From the NCBI GenBank assembly GCA_937891785.1, contig CALAGN010000119.1, positions 1-56,246 on the forward strand: 56,246 bases of DNA, written 5' to 3'. The notes beneath the pieces were generated by a model. That model did not search any database and had not been told where the DNA came from. It saw only the letters and a program-made list of their open reading frames with translations. Positions within the stretch are counted from its first letter, which is position 1, and each line of letters begins with the position of its first letter. The stretch comes from an uncultured Octadecabacter sp. GTDB taxonomy: Bacteria; Pseudomonadota; Alphaproteobacteria; Rhodobacterales; Rhodobacteraceae. Of the stretch, positions 1-8,457 are shown one piece after another. Position numbers and translations under genes: made by a program.

Positions 1-54
1 AACCTACGACCAATTGATTAACAGTCAACTGCTCTACCGCTGAGCTACGCCGGA
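1..54 (-). tRNA. tRNA-Asn (GTT), 3' end cut off by the window
   Basis: Read on the minus strand from 54 down, the sequence begins TCCGGCGTAGCTCAGCGG, a typical acceptor and D-arm. The anticodon stem closes the loop CTGTTAA, which gives anticodon GTT for asparagine. The gene runs off the left edge just as the T-arm begins (GGTT), so the 3' third is missing here only because of the window boundary. Confidence 0.92.
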
Positions 55-122
55 AAACCTTGGGCCGTATAGCAACCAGATTTGGGTGCGTCCAGTGGGT
101 TAACGCAGAAAAGTGCACTGAT

Positions 123-1031
123 TTACGTGACCAGTGCGAAAACTGCGTCGTGACTAAGGTGTGGCGTCGCGCTCACCATATTTTTAGATGCAAGATCAAT
201 AAGATGGGCTAAGACATTGCGCTTGGCGACAGGCAAGAGGGCGGATGGAATATCATCATAAATCCGCGCTGTCAGCTGGTCAGGGGTTGCCGCCGTATCA
301 CCCAAGACACGCAAGATTTGTGCGCTGCGCCCCTCGCGATGTGCGATTAGCCAGTCGAGCCGTTCGCGCGGTGCGCCAATCGGTGCGCCATGGCCGCTGT
401 GATAGCGCTGTGCAGGCACATCGCGCAGGCGTGCGCAGGATGTCATGAAATCCCCAAGATCCCCGTCAGGTGGCGACACAAGCGAGCTTGCCCAGCCCAT
501 CACATGATCGCCGGTAAAGACCTGATCATCCCAGATCAGACAAATGTGGTTACCCAGATGGCCCGGCGTGTGCAGAACGCCAAGTTCACCAAAACCCCCC
601 TTAAGTCGCGCACCATCTGCAAGCGTCAGATCAGGTGCAAAGCTGTGATCTATCCCTTCGCCGCCGCCCACAAGGCCCGCTAGTGCCAGATCTGTCATCA
701 CCTTGGAGCGCCCGGCTGTTGCCCCGCCAAAAGCACTGATTGGTGCATCGACAACCCGTGACAGCCGCGCCGCTAACGGCGAGTGGTCCACGTGGGAATG
801 CGTGACGATTATCTGCGATACGCGCGCGCCACCGATGGCCGCCACAAGGGCCGCGAGGTGGCGCGGATCATCAGGGCCGGGGTCAATCACCGCAAGCTCG
901 CTTGTGCCCAACAGATATGTGTTGGTTCCACGGAAGGTCATGGGTGACGGATTGGGCGCCAACACGCGGCGCAGCCCATCGGCAAGGTTTTCGGCCGCAC
1001 CGGCGGTCGGGTTAAAATCGCTACTCTGCAT
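123..1031 (-). CDS. MBL-fold metallohydrolase (LACTB2-like)
   Basis: This is a 302-residue metallo-beta-lactamase-fold hydrolase of the LACTB2/glyoxalase II-like type. The metal motif HSHVDH is at about residues 78-83, and later metal-ligand segments HTPGHLGNH and TGDHVMGW are present. The frame stays open to 1100, but the ATG at 1031 is preferred because GGGGAA lies about 9 bases upstream, it gives the usual N-terminus, and it avoids overlap with the divergent kinase gene at 1077. Substrate is not predictable; relatives act on thioesters, RNA or small lactones. No signal peptide is seen, so it should be cytoplasmic. Confidence 0.85.
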   Translation of the reverse strand: MQSSDFNPTAGAAENLADGLRRVLAPNPSPMTFRGTNTYLLGTSELAVIDPGPDDPRHLAALVAAIGGARVSQIIVTHSHVDHSPLAARLSRVVDAPISAFGGATAGRSKVMTDLALAGLVGGGEGIDHSFAPDLTLADGARLKGGFGELGVLHTPGHLGNHICLIWDDQVFTGDHVMGWASSLVSPPDGDLGDFMTSCARLRDVPAQRYHSGHGAPIGAPRERLDWLIAHREGRSAQILRVLGDTAATPDQLTARIYDDIPSALLPVAKRNVLAHLIDLASKNMVSATPHLSHDAVFALVT

Positions 1032-1076
1032 CGCTTCGTGCTTTCCCCGCATGATCCGGCCCGCTACCCTTAGCCC

Positions 1077-2405
1077 ATGTTCTTTGGGATGCTCAAACAT
1101 TACATGCCGCGGTCGCTTTATGGGCGCGCTGCTTTGATCCTGCTACTGCCGGTGATTTCGCTGCAGTTGGTGGTTTCGATCGTGTTTATCCAGCGCCACT
1201 TTGAGGGCGTGACCGAACAGATGACCCAGTCGGTGCAGCTTGATCTGGCATTCCTGACGCAAGCTGTTGAAAACGCGCCTGATTTGGTGACGGCACAGCG
1301 TGACGGTCAAGCCCTTGCTGGTCCGCTGGAGTTAGAGATAACCCTGCCGGCCCAGCCGATGCCAACCGCGGATATGCGGCGGTTTTACGATTTCTCGGGG
1401 CTTGTGGTGATGCGGACCCTGCGCGCGGAGCTGTCAGAACTGCGCATTGTAGACCTGCCGGATGATCGCGACATCGCCCTTTGGTTCGATACGCGCCACG
1501 GCACGATGCTGGTTGAATTTGCCCGCGCGCGGGTGTCGGCGTCAAATCCGCATCAATTGCTGGTCTTGATGGTTGTCTTGGGCGTCATATTGACGATGAT
1601 CGCCTTTGTTTACCTGCGCAATCAACTGCGCCCGATCAAGCGGTTGGCTGCTGCGTCGTCAGACTATGGCAAGGGACGGGTGGTGCCTTACACACCGTCC
1701 GGTGCGACCGAAGTGCGTGCGGCGGGGGCGGCGTTTCTGGATATGCGCAACCGGATCGAGCGCCAGACGGCGGCCCGCACGATGATGCTGTCGGGTGTCA
1801 GCCACGATCTGCGCACGCCACTGACGCGGTTGCGTCTTGGCCTTAGCCTGCTGGATGATCCTGACGATGCAGCCCCCCTGATCCGTGATGTGGATGATAT
1901 GCAGCGTCTGCTTGACGGGTTCCTTGATTTTGCGCGCGGCGATGCGGGCGATGAAACCGATCTGGTTAATCCGGCTGCGCTGTTGGAACAGGTTATTGCC
2001 GATGCGCAGCGTATGGGGCAGGCGGCCTATCTTGGCGCGCTTGACGGTGTTGAGCCAGCCCAAGTGGTGTCGTTGGGGCCGATGGCGATACGGCGCGCGT
2101 TGGAAAACCTGATCGGCAATGCTTTGCGGTATGGCACGCGGTGCGAGGTGTCGCTGGCGCTGAGTGATCGCGCGATCCGCTTTTCCGTCGAGGACAATGG
2201 CCCCGGCATTCCAGCCGCGCAGCGCGATGAGGCTCTGCGCCCCTTTGCCCGCCTTGACCCTGCGCGCAATCAGGATCAGGGCACAGGCGTTGGGCTGGGG
2301 CTGGCAATCGTTGCCGATATTGCGCGCAATCATGGTGGCGCGCTGCGCCTGAATAACAGCGCGCGCCTGGGCGGATTGCGCGCTGATCTGGTGTTGGCGC
2401 GCTAA
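1077..2405 (+). CDS. EnvZ-like sensor histidine kinase without an adjacent regulator
   Basis: A 442-residue membrane histidine kinase. There is an N-terminal membrane helix (about residues 17-38), a periplasmic stretch, a second helix (about 160-180), then HAMP, the phosphoacceptor motif GVSHDLRTPL, the N box ENLIGNALRYG and G boxes DNGPGIP and GTGVGLGLAIV. All catalytic motifs look intact. The architecture resembles EnvZ. EnvZ genes normally sit beside ompR, but here the upstream neighbour is a divergent hydrolase and the downstream one is nnrS, so the partner must be encoded elsewhere. ATGs also occur at residues 5 and 10; the first is kept because the family N-terminus has this length. The signal sensed is unknown. 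Confidence 0.85.
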   Translation: MFFGMLKHYMPRSLYGRAALILLLPVISLQLVVSIVFIQRHFEGVTEQMTQSVQLDLAFLTQAVENAPDLVTAQRDGQALAGPLELEITLPAQPMPTADMRRFYDFSGLVVMRTLRAELSELRIVDLPDDRDIALWFDTRHGTMLVEFARARVSASNPHQLLVLMVVLGVILTMIAFVYLRNQLRPIKRLAAASSDYGKGRVVPYTPSGATEVRAAGAAFLDMRNRIERQTAARTMMLSGVSHDLRTPLTRLRLGLSLLDDPDDAAPLIRDVDDMQRLLDGFLDFARGDAGDETDLVNPAALLEQVIADAQRMGQAAYLGALDGVEPAQVVSLGPMAIRRALENLIGNALRYGTRCEVSLALSDRAIRFSVEDNGPGIPAAQRDEALRPFARLDPARNQDQGTGVGLGLAIVADIARNHGGALRLNNSARLGGLRADLVLAR

Positions 2406-2445
2406 GACTGGCAAGGCTGCTACAATCTGATCAAAGGACATGATG

Positions 2446-3651
2446 ATGACCACCACAGCAGAGCAAATGCGGGCATGGCGTGGACCGACGCTTTTTACCT
2501 ACGGGTTCCGCCCGTTCTTTCTGGGTGCCACTGTTTGGGCGGCACTGGCGATGGCGTTTTGGGTGCCAATGCTATCGGGACACATGACGTTGCCGACGGC
2601 GTTCGATCCTGTGTCTTGGCACGCGCATGAGTTTCTGTTCGGATATCTGACGGCCGTGGCAGCAGGGTTCCTGCTGACCGCAGTGCCCAACTGGACAGGA
2701 CGGTTGCCGATTGTCGGTTGGCCCTTGGCGGGCCTGTTTGGTCTTTGGGTCGCGGGGCGGATCGCAGTTGCGGTGTCGGCTATACTGCCACCGCTGCTGG
2801 TAGGTCTGGTGGATCTGGCGATGCCGCTGGCGCTTGCGGCCGTCATCGCCCGCGAGATTATCGCGGGTAAGAACTGGCGCAACCTGATCGTACTGGCGAT
2901 GCTGTGCGTTCTGGCGCTTGGCAATGGCGTGTTTCACTGGGAGGCCGCCCAGGGCGCATATGCGGCGCAGGGTGTCGGGCTGCGTATTGGTCTGGGCGCA
3001 GGGCTGATGATGATCGCCGTAATTGGCGGTCGTGTCGTGCCGTCATTCACCCGCAACTGGTTGGTCAAACGCAGTGCCACGCGCCTGCCGGCCCCACCGA
3101 TGCAGCGTTTTGATAAAGTCGCATTGTTGGCCTTGCTCGTAGCGTTGCTGCTTTGGGTTGTCGCGCCCGATGGGCGGTCCACAGGGGTCGCGCTTGGGCT
3201 TTCGGGGGTACTGCACCTGATCCGCCTGTCCCGCTGGGCAGGCATTGGCACATGGTCCGAGCCGCTGGTTCTGGTGTTGCACGTCGCCTATATCTTTGTG
3301 CCGCTTGGTGCGATGGCTCTCGCCGCCGGGATCGCATGGCCAAGCGTCGCCGGGCTTGGCGCGGTGCAGCACTTGTGGATGGGTGGTGCTGTTGGCCTGA
3401 TGACCTTGGCGGTCATGAGCCGCGCGACGCTGGGCCATTCAGGGCGGGATCTGACGGCAGGGTGGGGTACGTCGTTGGTCTATGCCGGCGTCATTGCCGC
3501 CACGTTCCTACGCGTCTCGGCAGGGATTTGGCCAGCTTCGGCACCGGTGCTTTATGCCGTGTCCGGCATAGCCTGGATTAGTGCGATGGGCGGTTTTGTG
3601 ATAATTTATGGCCCAATGCTGCTGTACGCGCGTCCTGCCAAAAAACTTTAG
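2446..3651 (+). CDS. nnrS: NnrS family haem-copper membrane protein
   Basis: NnrS proteins are polytopic, haem- and copper-containing inner-membrane proteins that protect against nitric oxide and nitrosative stress and commonly lie in denitrification regulons. This one has about 12 hydrophobic segments, family-typical RPFFLGA near the N-terminus, and WHAHEFLFGY. Three consecutive ATGs occur at 2440, 2443 and 2446. AAAGGA at 2433-2438 best fits the third, giving 401 residues. It lies 9 bases ahead of nnrU in the same direction. No nitrite or nitric oxide reductase gene is in the window, so nitric oxide would come from elsewhere in the cell or from outside. Confidence 0.88.
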   Translation: MTTTAEQMRAWRGPTLFTYGFRPFFLGATVWAALAMAFWVPMLSGHMTLPTAFDPVSWHAHEFLFGYLTAVAAGFLLTAVPNWTGRLPIVGWPLAGLFGLWVAGRIAVAVSAILPPLLVGLVDLAMPLALAAVIAREIIAGKNWRNLIVLAMLCVLALGNGVFHWEAAQGAYAAQGVGLRIGLGAGLMMIAVIGGRVVPSFTRNWLVKRSATRLPAPPMQRFDKVALLALLVALLLWVVAPDGRSTGVALGLSGVLHLIRLSRWAGIGTWSEPLVLVLHVAYIFVPLGAMALAAGIAWPSVAGLGAVQHLWMGGAVGLMTLAVMSRATLGHSGRDLTAGWGTSLVYAGVIAATFLRVSAGIWPASAPVLYAVSGIAWISAMGGFVIIYGPMLLYARPAKKL

Positions 3652-3660
3652 GGCAGGCGG

Positions 3661-4314
3661 GTGGGTTGGTTCGAATTCATTGCAGCGTTCGTCGCGTTTT
3701 TCCTAAGCCATTCAATTCCTGTGCGCCCTGCCATGCGCGCGAAATTGGTAGCAACGCTGGGACCACGCAGGTTTACAATGGGCTATTCCATCTTATCGCT
3801 TGGAGTGCTGATCTGGCTGATTGGTGCGGCATCGCGCGCGCCATATGTACCGCTGTGGGATTGGGCCCTGTGGCAAAACCTTATCGGTTTAGCGGTTATG
3901 GCGTTTGCTATTGCGCTGTTGGCGCTGTCAATCGGGCGGCCCAACCCGTTTTCGTTGGGCGGCGCGCGCAACGACATGTTCAACCCCGAAATAGCCGGTA
4001 TTGTCGCGGTGTTCCGGCATCCGTTGCTGGTGTCGTTGGCCCTTTGGGCGCTGGTGCATATGATCGCCAATGGTGATTTGGCACATGTGATCCTGTTTGG
4101 GACATTCGGCGGATTTGCCCTGCTGGGGCAGAAAATCATCGACCGGCGCAAGAGACGTCAAATGGGTGCGCAATGGGCCGATCTCGAAGCGAGAATGCAG
4201 GTCGGGACGTTGAAGCCCAAGGGGACGGTGTTACGCCAGATCATTGGGGTGCTGACCTACGCAGGCCTTATCTGGCTGCACCCGATGCTGTTCGGGGTAA
4301 GTCCGCTGCCCTAA
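3661..4314 (+). CDS. nnrU: NnrU family membrane protein
   Basis: A 217-residue protein with about six hydrophobic segments and the family N-terminus (FFLSHSIPVRPAMRAKL). NnrU, first described in denitrifying rhizobia and Rhodobacter near nir/nor genes, is related to isoprenoid-biosynthesis membrane protein families; its biochemical role is not settled. Translation starts at GTG, 9 bases after the nnrS stop, so the two are almost certainly co-transcribed. Its TAA overlaps the TAG of the convergent regulator gene by 4 bases (4311-4314), leaving no room for a separate terminator between them. Confidence 0.85.
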   Translation: MGWFEFIAAFVAFFLSHSIPVRPAMRAKLVATLGPRRFTMGYSILSLGVLIWLIGAASRAPYVPLWDWALWQNLIGLAVMAFAIALLALSIGRPNPFSLGGARNDMFNPEIAGIVAVFRHPLLVSLALWALVHMIANGDLAHVILFGTFGGFALLGQKIIDRRKRRQMGAQWADLEARMQVGTLKPKGTVLRQIIGVLTYAGLIWLHPMLFGVSPLP

Positions 4315-5006
4315 GATGCGTAGTCGTCGATTAGGCGGCTTGGCTTTGCAAAGTCGGTCAGGTCATTCGCGTCGGTAATCTCGATCCGGCTACCGGTGAC
4401 GGTCACACCGTAGGGTTCCAGCCCCCTGAACGCACGGCTCAGGTTTTCCGGGGTCATCCCGAGGAATGACGCTAAGCGGCGCTTTTCCATTTTCAATTCA
4501 AACGACGGGGCCCCCGTGCTGCCACTTTGGCGCAGTAGATAGTTGGCAAGTCGTTCCAATGATGTGCGTAGCTTGAGGTCTTTGGTGTTTTTCACAACGC
4601 TGCGATAACACTGGGCAAGTTCCCCGACGATTGCGCGGGCAAAGGCACCGTCACGATCAAAGATCGTGCGCACATCTTCCGACGGGAGCAGCACAATCCG
4701 GCTTTTTTCAAGCGTGCGTGCTGACATCAGATAGGGGGCGTTCTGCACACTGGCCGCCAGAATAAACGTCGAGACCGGCCGCACAGTCGCCATGCTGGTT
4801 TCGCGGCCATTCCAAGAGCAGTAAAGATCAACTGAACCGGCGAGCACGACATGCAGGAAATCGGGTGCATCGCCTTCGCTGATCAAATCAATCCGCGGTG
4901 GAAAATTCTGCACATAAGCGCCGCGCATTAGCGCGTCAAAATTGTCCTTTTCCATCCCTGAAAACAGCTTCAGGCTTTGGAGTTCTTGGCGATACGACTC
5001 AGGCAT
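4311..5006 (-). CDS. narR: Crp/Fnr-family regulator, NarR-like
   Basis: A 231-residue cyclic-nucleotide-binding-fold regulator with a C-terminal winged helix. The recognition helix MTPENLSRAF (about residues 184-193) carries the E..SR pattern of Fnr proteins, so a TTGAT-N4-ATCAA type site is expected. Fnr's N-terminal iron-sulfur cysteines are absent, so it is not an oxygen sensor of the Fnr type. In Paracoccus, NarR is such a cysteine-less protein encoded divergently from narK and activates narKGHJI in response to nitrate or nitrite; the arrangement here is the same. The frame can be extended to a TTG at 5072, but that would place a near-consensus Fnr-type box inside the coding region, so ATG 5006 is chosen. 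A Dnr/Nnr-type nitric oxide sensor is the alternative. Confidence 0.8.
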   Translation of the reverse strand: MPESYRQELQSLKLFSGMEKDNFDALMRGAYVQNFPPRIDLISEGDAPDFLHVVLAGSVDLYCSWNGRETSMATVRPVSTFILAASVQNAPYLMSARTLEKSRIVLLPSEDVRTIFDRDGAFARAIVGELAQCYRSVVKNTKDLKLRTSLERLANYLLRQSGSTGAPSFELKMEKRRLASFLGMTPENLSRAFRGLEPYGVTVTGSRIEITDANDLTDFAKPSRLIDDYAS

Positions 5007-5054
5007 TTTTCTAACGACTCTGCGATTTGTAATCGGCCCAACAAAAGGGTTCGC

Positions 5055-5068
5055 TTGATAATTGTCAA
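5055..5068. promoter_or_regulatory. FNR-type box near narR
   Basis: TTGAT-AATT-GTCAA differs by one base from the FNR consensus TTGAT-N4-ATCAA. It is centred about 55 bases upstream of the chosen narR start (5006), so it may mediate autoregulation or serve the divergent narK1 promoter from far upstream. Confidence 0.6.
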
Positions 5069-5168
5069 GCAATCAGTTGACGCATCACGATGGTGCGCTT
5101 GATGCTGCGCATGCACTCAAATGACAATTATAGTTAACCTATTTATTTCGCGAGGATTCAGGCTGGAT

Positions 5169-5182
5169 TTGATCCAGATCAA
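5169..5182. promoter_or_regulatory. Perfect FNR box upstream of narK1
   Basis: TTGAT-CCAG-ATCAA matches the FNR/Anr consensus at all ten specified positions. It lies about 80 bases upstream of the narK1 start, within activating distance of a promoter for the nar operon. Both FnrL (oxygen) and the NarR-like protein could bind it, because their recognition helices are alike. Confidence 0.8.
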
Positions 5183-5262
5183 GAAAAGTAACCCGCTAAG
5201 CCTGCACCACGACCCCAATCTATAACGGCAGAATCAAATCTGCCCATGACGGAGGGGCCGTG

Positions 5263-6723
5263 ATGGAGCTTCAAAACAAGTCCACATCGCTGTGGGGGAA
5301 TTTCTTTAACGTAAGGATGGTGCAGATCAGAACGTTCCACATGACGTGGTTTGCGTTCTTTGCTTGCTTCTTTGCATGGTTCGGTATCGCGCCGATGATG
5401 ATCATCGTGCGCGAAGAGCTGGGTCTGACGAAAGAGCAGGTTGGCTGGACCATTATCGCATCCGTTGCGGTGACGATTTTTGCGCGGCTTTTTATCGGCT
5501 GGCTCTGTGACCGGATCGGGCCAAGGCTCGCCTATACATGGCTGCTGGTTCTGGGGTCGCTACCCGTTGCGGGTATCGGCCTTGCAGATGATTTCACATC
5601 ATTCCTGCTGTTCCGTTTGGCCATTGGTGTCATCGGGGCGTCATTCGTGATCACCCAGTATCATACATCGGTGATGTTCGCGCCCAATGTGGTGGGCACA
5701 GCCAACGCCACATCGGCTGGCTGGGGTAACTTGGGCGGTGGTGTGACGCAGATCGTGATGCCGCTGATCTTTACCGGCCTTATCGTTGGTTTCAACTATA
5801 CCGACGCACAAGCCTGGCGCGCATCGATGCTGCTGGTCGGGATCATCACCTTCTTGATCGGCATCGCCTATTATTTTCTGACTCAGGATGCGCCTGACGG
5901 GAACTTCAAGGAATTGCGTGAAAAGGGCATGATGCCCTCCAAGAAAAGCGTAACGGGCGATTATTTCAAAGCCATGGCCGACTACCGCGTCTGGCTGATG
6001 TTTGTGATCTACGGTGCCTGTTTCGGCGTCGAACTGCTGATCAACGGCTCAATCGCGCTCTACTTTGTCGACTACTTTGGCTACTTCAAAGACATGCCAC
6101 TGGCCGAAGCCGCTGTCACGGCTGGTCTGATCGCGTCACTGTTTGGTCTGATGAATATCTTTGCCCGTACATTGGGCGGTATCTTTGGCGATAACTTTGC
6201 ATCCCTCTGGGGGCTGCGTGGCCGCACATCATGGCTGTTCATCGTGCTTTTGGCCGAAGGTCTTGCACTGATGTTGTTCAGCCAGATGCCGATCCTATTG
6301 CTGGCCATTCCGACATTGATCATCTTCTCGCTTTGCACGCAGATGTCGGAAGGGGCGACTTATTCGGTGGTGCCGTTCGTCAACAAGAAAGCACTTGGCG
6401 CGGTTGCCGGTGTGGTTGGCGCGGGCGGTAACGCTGGTGCGGTGCTGGGTGGGTTCTTGCTAAAAAGCGAAGCCTACAACAGCCGCTGGGACGAAGCATA
6501 CTTTCTTATCGGTATTATCGTCACGGCAGTCGCGTTCTTGGCGCTGTTCATCCGGTTCTCGCCCGAAAGGGAAGCCGAAGAGAAGGCACTGTTTGAGTCC
6601 GCCAATATGGATATCTTGCAGCACCGCGCGGATGAAGCGAACTCCGCACTGCATCACTCGATCGAGATTGTGGACGAATACAACCGGACGCATGAATCGA
6701 AAATTCGAACCAAAATCCAATAA
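5263..6723 (+). CDS. narK1: NarK1-type nitrate/proton symporter (MFS)
   Basis: A 486-residue major facilitator of the nitrate/nitrite porter family with about 12 membrane helices. Nitrate-signature stretches AGWGNLGGGVTQ and GAGGNAGAVLGG are present and supply the glycine-rich nitrate-binding motifs. Type 1 NarK proteins bring in nitrate with protons and start anaerobic respiration. GTG (5260) and ATG (5263) are adjacent; GGAGGGG at 5251-5257 favours the ATG. It is the first gene of the nar operon, followed after 59 bases by narK2. In Paracoccus the two modules are one fused protein; here they are separate genes. Confidence 0.9.
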   Translation: MELQNKSTSLWGNFFNVRMVQIRTFHMTWFAFFACFFAWFGIAPMMIIVREELGLTKEQVGWTIIASVAVTIFARLFIGWLCDRIGPRLAYTWLLVLGSLPVAGIGLADDFTSFLLFRLAIGVIGASFVITQYHTSVMFAPNVVGTANATSAGWGNLGGGVTQIVMPLIFTGLIVGFNYTDAQAWRASMLLVGIITFLIGIAYYFLTQDAPDGNFKELREKGMMPSKKSVTGDYFKAMADYRVWLMFVIYGACFGVELLINGSIALYFVDYFGYFKDMPLAEAAVTAGLIASLFGLMNIFARTLGGIFGDNFASLWGLRGRTSWLFIVLLAEGLALMLFSQMPILLLAIPTLIIFSLCTQMSEGATYSVVPFVNKKALGAVAGVVGAGGNAGAVLGGFLLKSEAYNSRWDEAYFLIGIIVTAVAFLALFIRFSPEREAEEKALFESANMDILQHRADEANSALHHSIEIVDEYNRTHESKIRTKIQ

Positions 6724-6782
6724 AAAACAATGAATGACCGGCCAATCAATGGTCGGCCGCAACCTCACCCGAGGAGAACACT

Positions 6783-8390
6783 ATGGGACAAGACCTAAGA
6801 AACTACACACCGGACGACGAGGCATTTTGGGACTCGACCGGTAAGGCGATTGCGAAACGCAATCTCTGGATTTCAATTCCCAGCCTGTTGGTCGGCTTTG
6901 CGGTCTGGGGCTACTGGAGCATCATCACCGTTCAGATGATCAACCTTGGCTTTGCGTTTGAGCAGTCGCAACTGTTCACGCTTGCTGCGATCGCCGGTCT
7001 GACAGGTGCCACACTGCGTATACCGTCGACCTTCTTTATTCGGATTGCGGGGGGCAGGAACACCATTGTCTTTACCACCGCATTGCTGATGATCCCGGCA
7101 CTCGGTGCAGGCATCGCGCTCAGCAACCCCGACACCCCCCTTTGGCAGTTCCAGGTTTTGGCCTTCCTTAGCGGCATCGGCGGCGGTAACTTCTCAAGCT
7201 CCATGTCCAACATCAGCTTCTTTTATCCGAAAAAGATGAAGGGCTATGCGCTTGGCATGAACGCTGGTCTGGGTAACTTTGGTGTGACCACCATGCAGAT
7301 CCTCATTCCACTGGTTATGACGCTTGGTATGTTTGGCGGCACCTCGATGACGCTGCAACAAGCGTCGGGCACATTCGTCGGCAAGATCCCCGCAGGCACG
7401 GAAACATATCTGCAAAACGCAGGCTACGTTTGGTTGCTGTTCCTTGTTCCTCTGGCCGTTTTGGGCTGGTGGGGTATGAACAACATCCGCGACGAACATG
7501 TCTCACCTGAGATCCCAAGCCCTGCTGGTTCCTTCAGTATCATTACCGGCATGTTACTGGTTGGTTTTGTCACTGCAGCATTTGGCTTGTGGTTGATGTT
7601 GCCAGATAACGTTGGCGGCTCCGGATTCATGGTGTCCAAGTGGATCGCGTTGCCGATTGTAATCGCGCTGACCGTGTTCCTGCTAAAGCTGATCCCGGGT
7701 GCTGTTGGTCAGAACCTGACCCGTCAGTACAAGATTTTCGGCAACAAGCACACTTGGGCGATGACCGTGATCTACACGATGACCTTTGGTTCGTTCATCG
7801 GTTTTGCTGGCACATTCGCGCTGGCTATCAAGGTGGTCTTTGGTTTCCAACACATCGAAGTTGACGGCATCATGACCCATGACATGGTCAACCCGAACGG
7901 CCCATCCGCGCTGATGTATGCATGGACAGGCGCGTTTATTGGCGCGTTGATCCGCCCCATTGGCGGCATTATGGCCGACAAACTGGGCGGCGCTCGCGTC
8001 ACACAGTGGGTGTCGATCGTGATGGTGATCTCGGCGCTGGGCGTCGCTTACTTCCTTAAGCAAGCCTACGTTTCGGCCACACCGGAAACCGTCTTTGTGC
8101 CGTTCATGTTGTTGTTCCTCGTGCTGTTCGCAGCCACAGGTATCGGCAACGGGTCCACGTTTCGCACAATCGCAATTGTTTTCAACAAAGAGCAGGCTGG
8201 CCCTGTGCTGGGTTGGACGGCTGCGGTGGCTGCTTACGGTGCTTTCATCATCCCCAAAGTGTTCGGGGAACAGATCAAAGCGGCGACACCAGAATACGCG
8301 CTCTACGGCTTTGCGGTCTTCTACGCCGTATGCATCGTGATCAACTACTGGTTCTACCTGCGTCCAAACGCCTACGTAAAGAACCCTTGA
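6783..8390 (+). CDS. narK2: NarK2-type nitrate/nitrite antiporter (MFS)
   Basis: A 535-residue major facilitator with nitrate-signature glycine-rich segments (GNFGVTTMQ; GWTAAVAAYGAFIIP) and GIGGGNFSSSMSNISFFYPK. Type 2 NarK proteins exchange internal nitrite for external nitrate and so clear the toxic product of NarG. The protein is longer than NarK1 because of extended loops between helices, which is usual for this type. GAGGAGA lies 6 bases before the ATG. It is followed by a 67-base gap with a strong hairpin and then narG, in one co-directional operon. Confidence 0.9.
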   Translation: MGQDLRNYTPDDEAFWDSTGKAIAKRNLWISIPSLLVGFAVWGYWSIITVQMINLGFAFEQSQLFTLAAIAGLTGATLRIPSTFFIRIAGGRNTIVFTTALLMIPALGAGIALSNPDTPLWQFQVLAFLSGIGGGNFSSSMSNISFFYPKKMKGYALGMNAGLGNFGVTTMQILIPLVMTLGMFGGTSMTLQQASGTFVGKIPAGTETYLQNAGYVWLLFLVPLAVLGWWGMNNIRDEHVSPEIPSPAGSFSIITGMLLVGFVTAAFGLWLMLPDNVGGSGFMVSKWIALPIVIALTVFLLKLIPGAVGQNLTRQYKIFGNKHTWAMTVIYTMTFGSFIGFAGTFALAIKVVFGFQHIEVDGIMTHDMVNPNGPSALMYAWTGAFIGALIRPIGGIMADKLGGARVTQWVSIVMVISALGVAYFLKQAYVSATPETVFVPFMLLFLVLFAATGIGNGSTFRTIAIVFNKEQAGPVLGWTAAVAAYGAFIIPKVFGEQIKAATPEYALYGFAVFYAVCIVINYWFYLRPNAYVKNP

Positions 8391-8406
8391 TCTGAATTGA
8401 CCTTCA

Positions 8407-8433
8407 CCCGCCCCGCGATTGTGCCGGGGCGGG
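8407..8433 (+). promoter_or_regulatory. Strong hairpin in the narK2-narG gap
   Basis: CCCGCCCCG (8407-8415) pairs perfectly with CGGGGCGGG (8425-8433) over a 9-base loop. No run of T follows, and the narG ribosome-binding site AGGAGA begins 11 bases later. It is more likely an mRNA stability or processing element setting transporter versus enzyme levels than a full terminator. Confidence 0.6.
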
Positions 8434-8457
8434 ACCGCTTCCTCAGGAGATAAAAAC

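Noticed and set aside
5007-5072. N-terminal extension of the NarR-like protein from a TTG at 5072
   Set aside because: It would contain an FNR-type box and has no family similarity; ATG 5006 gives the normal length.
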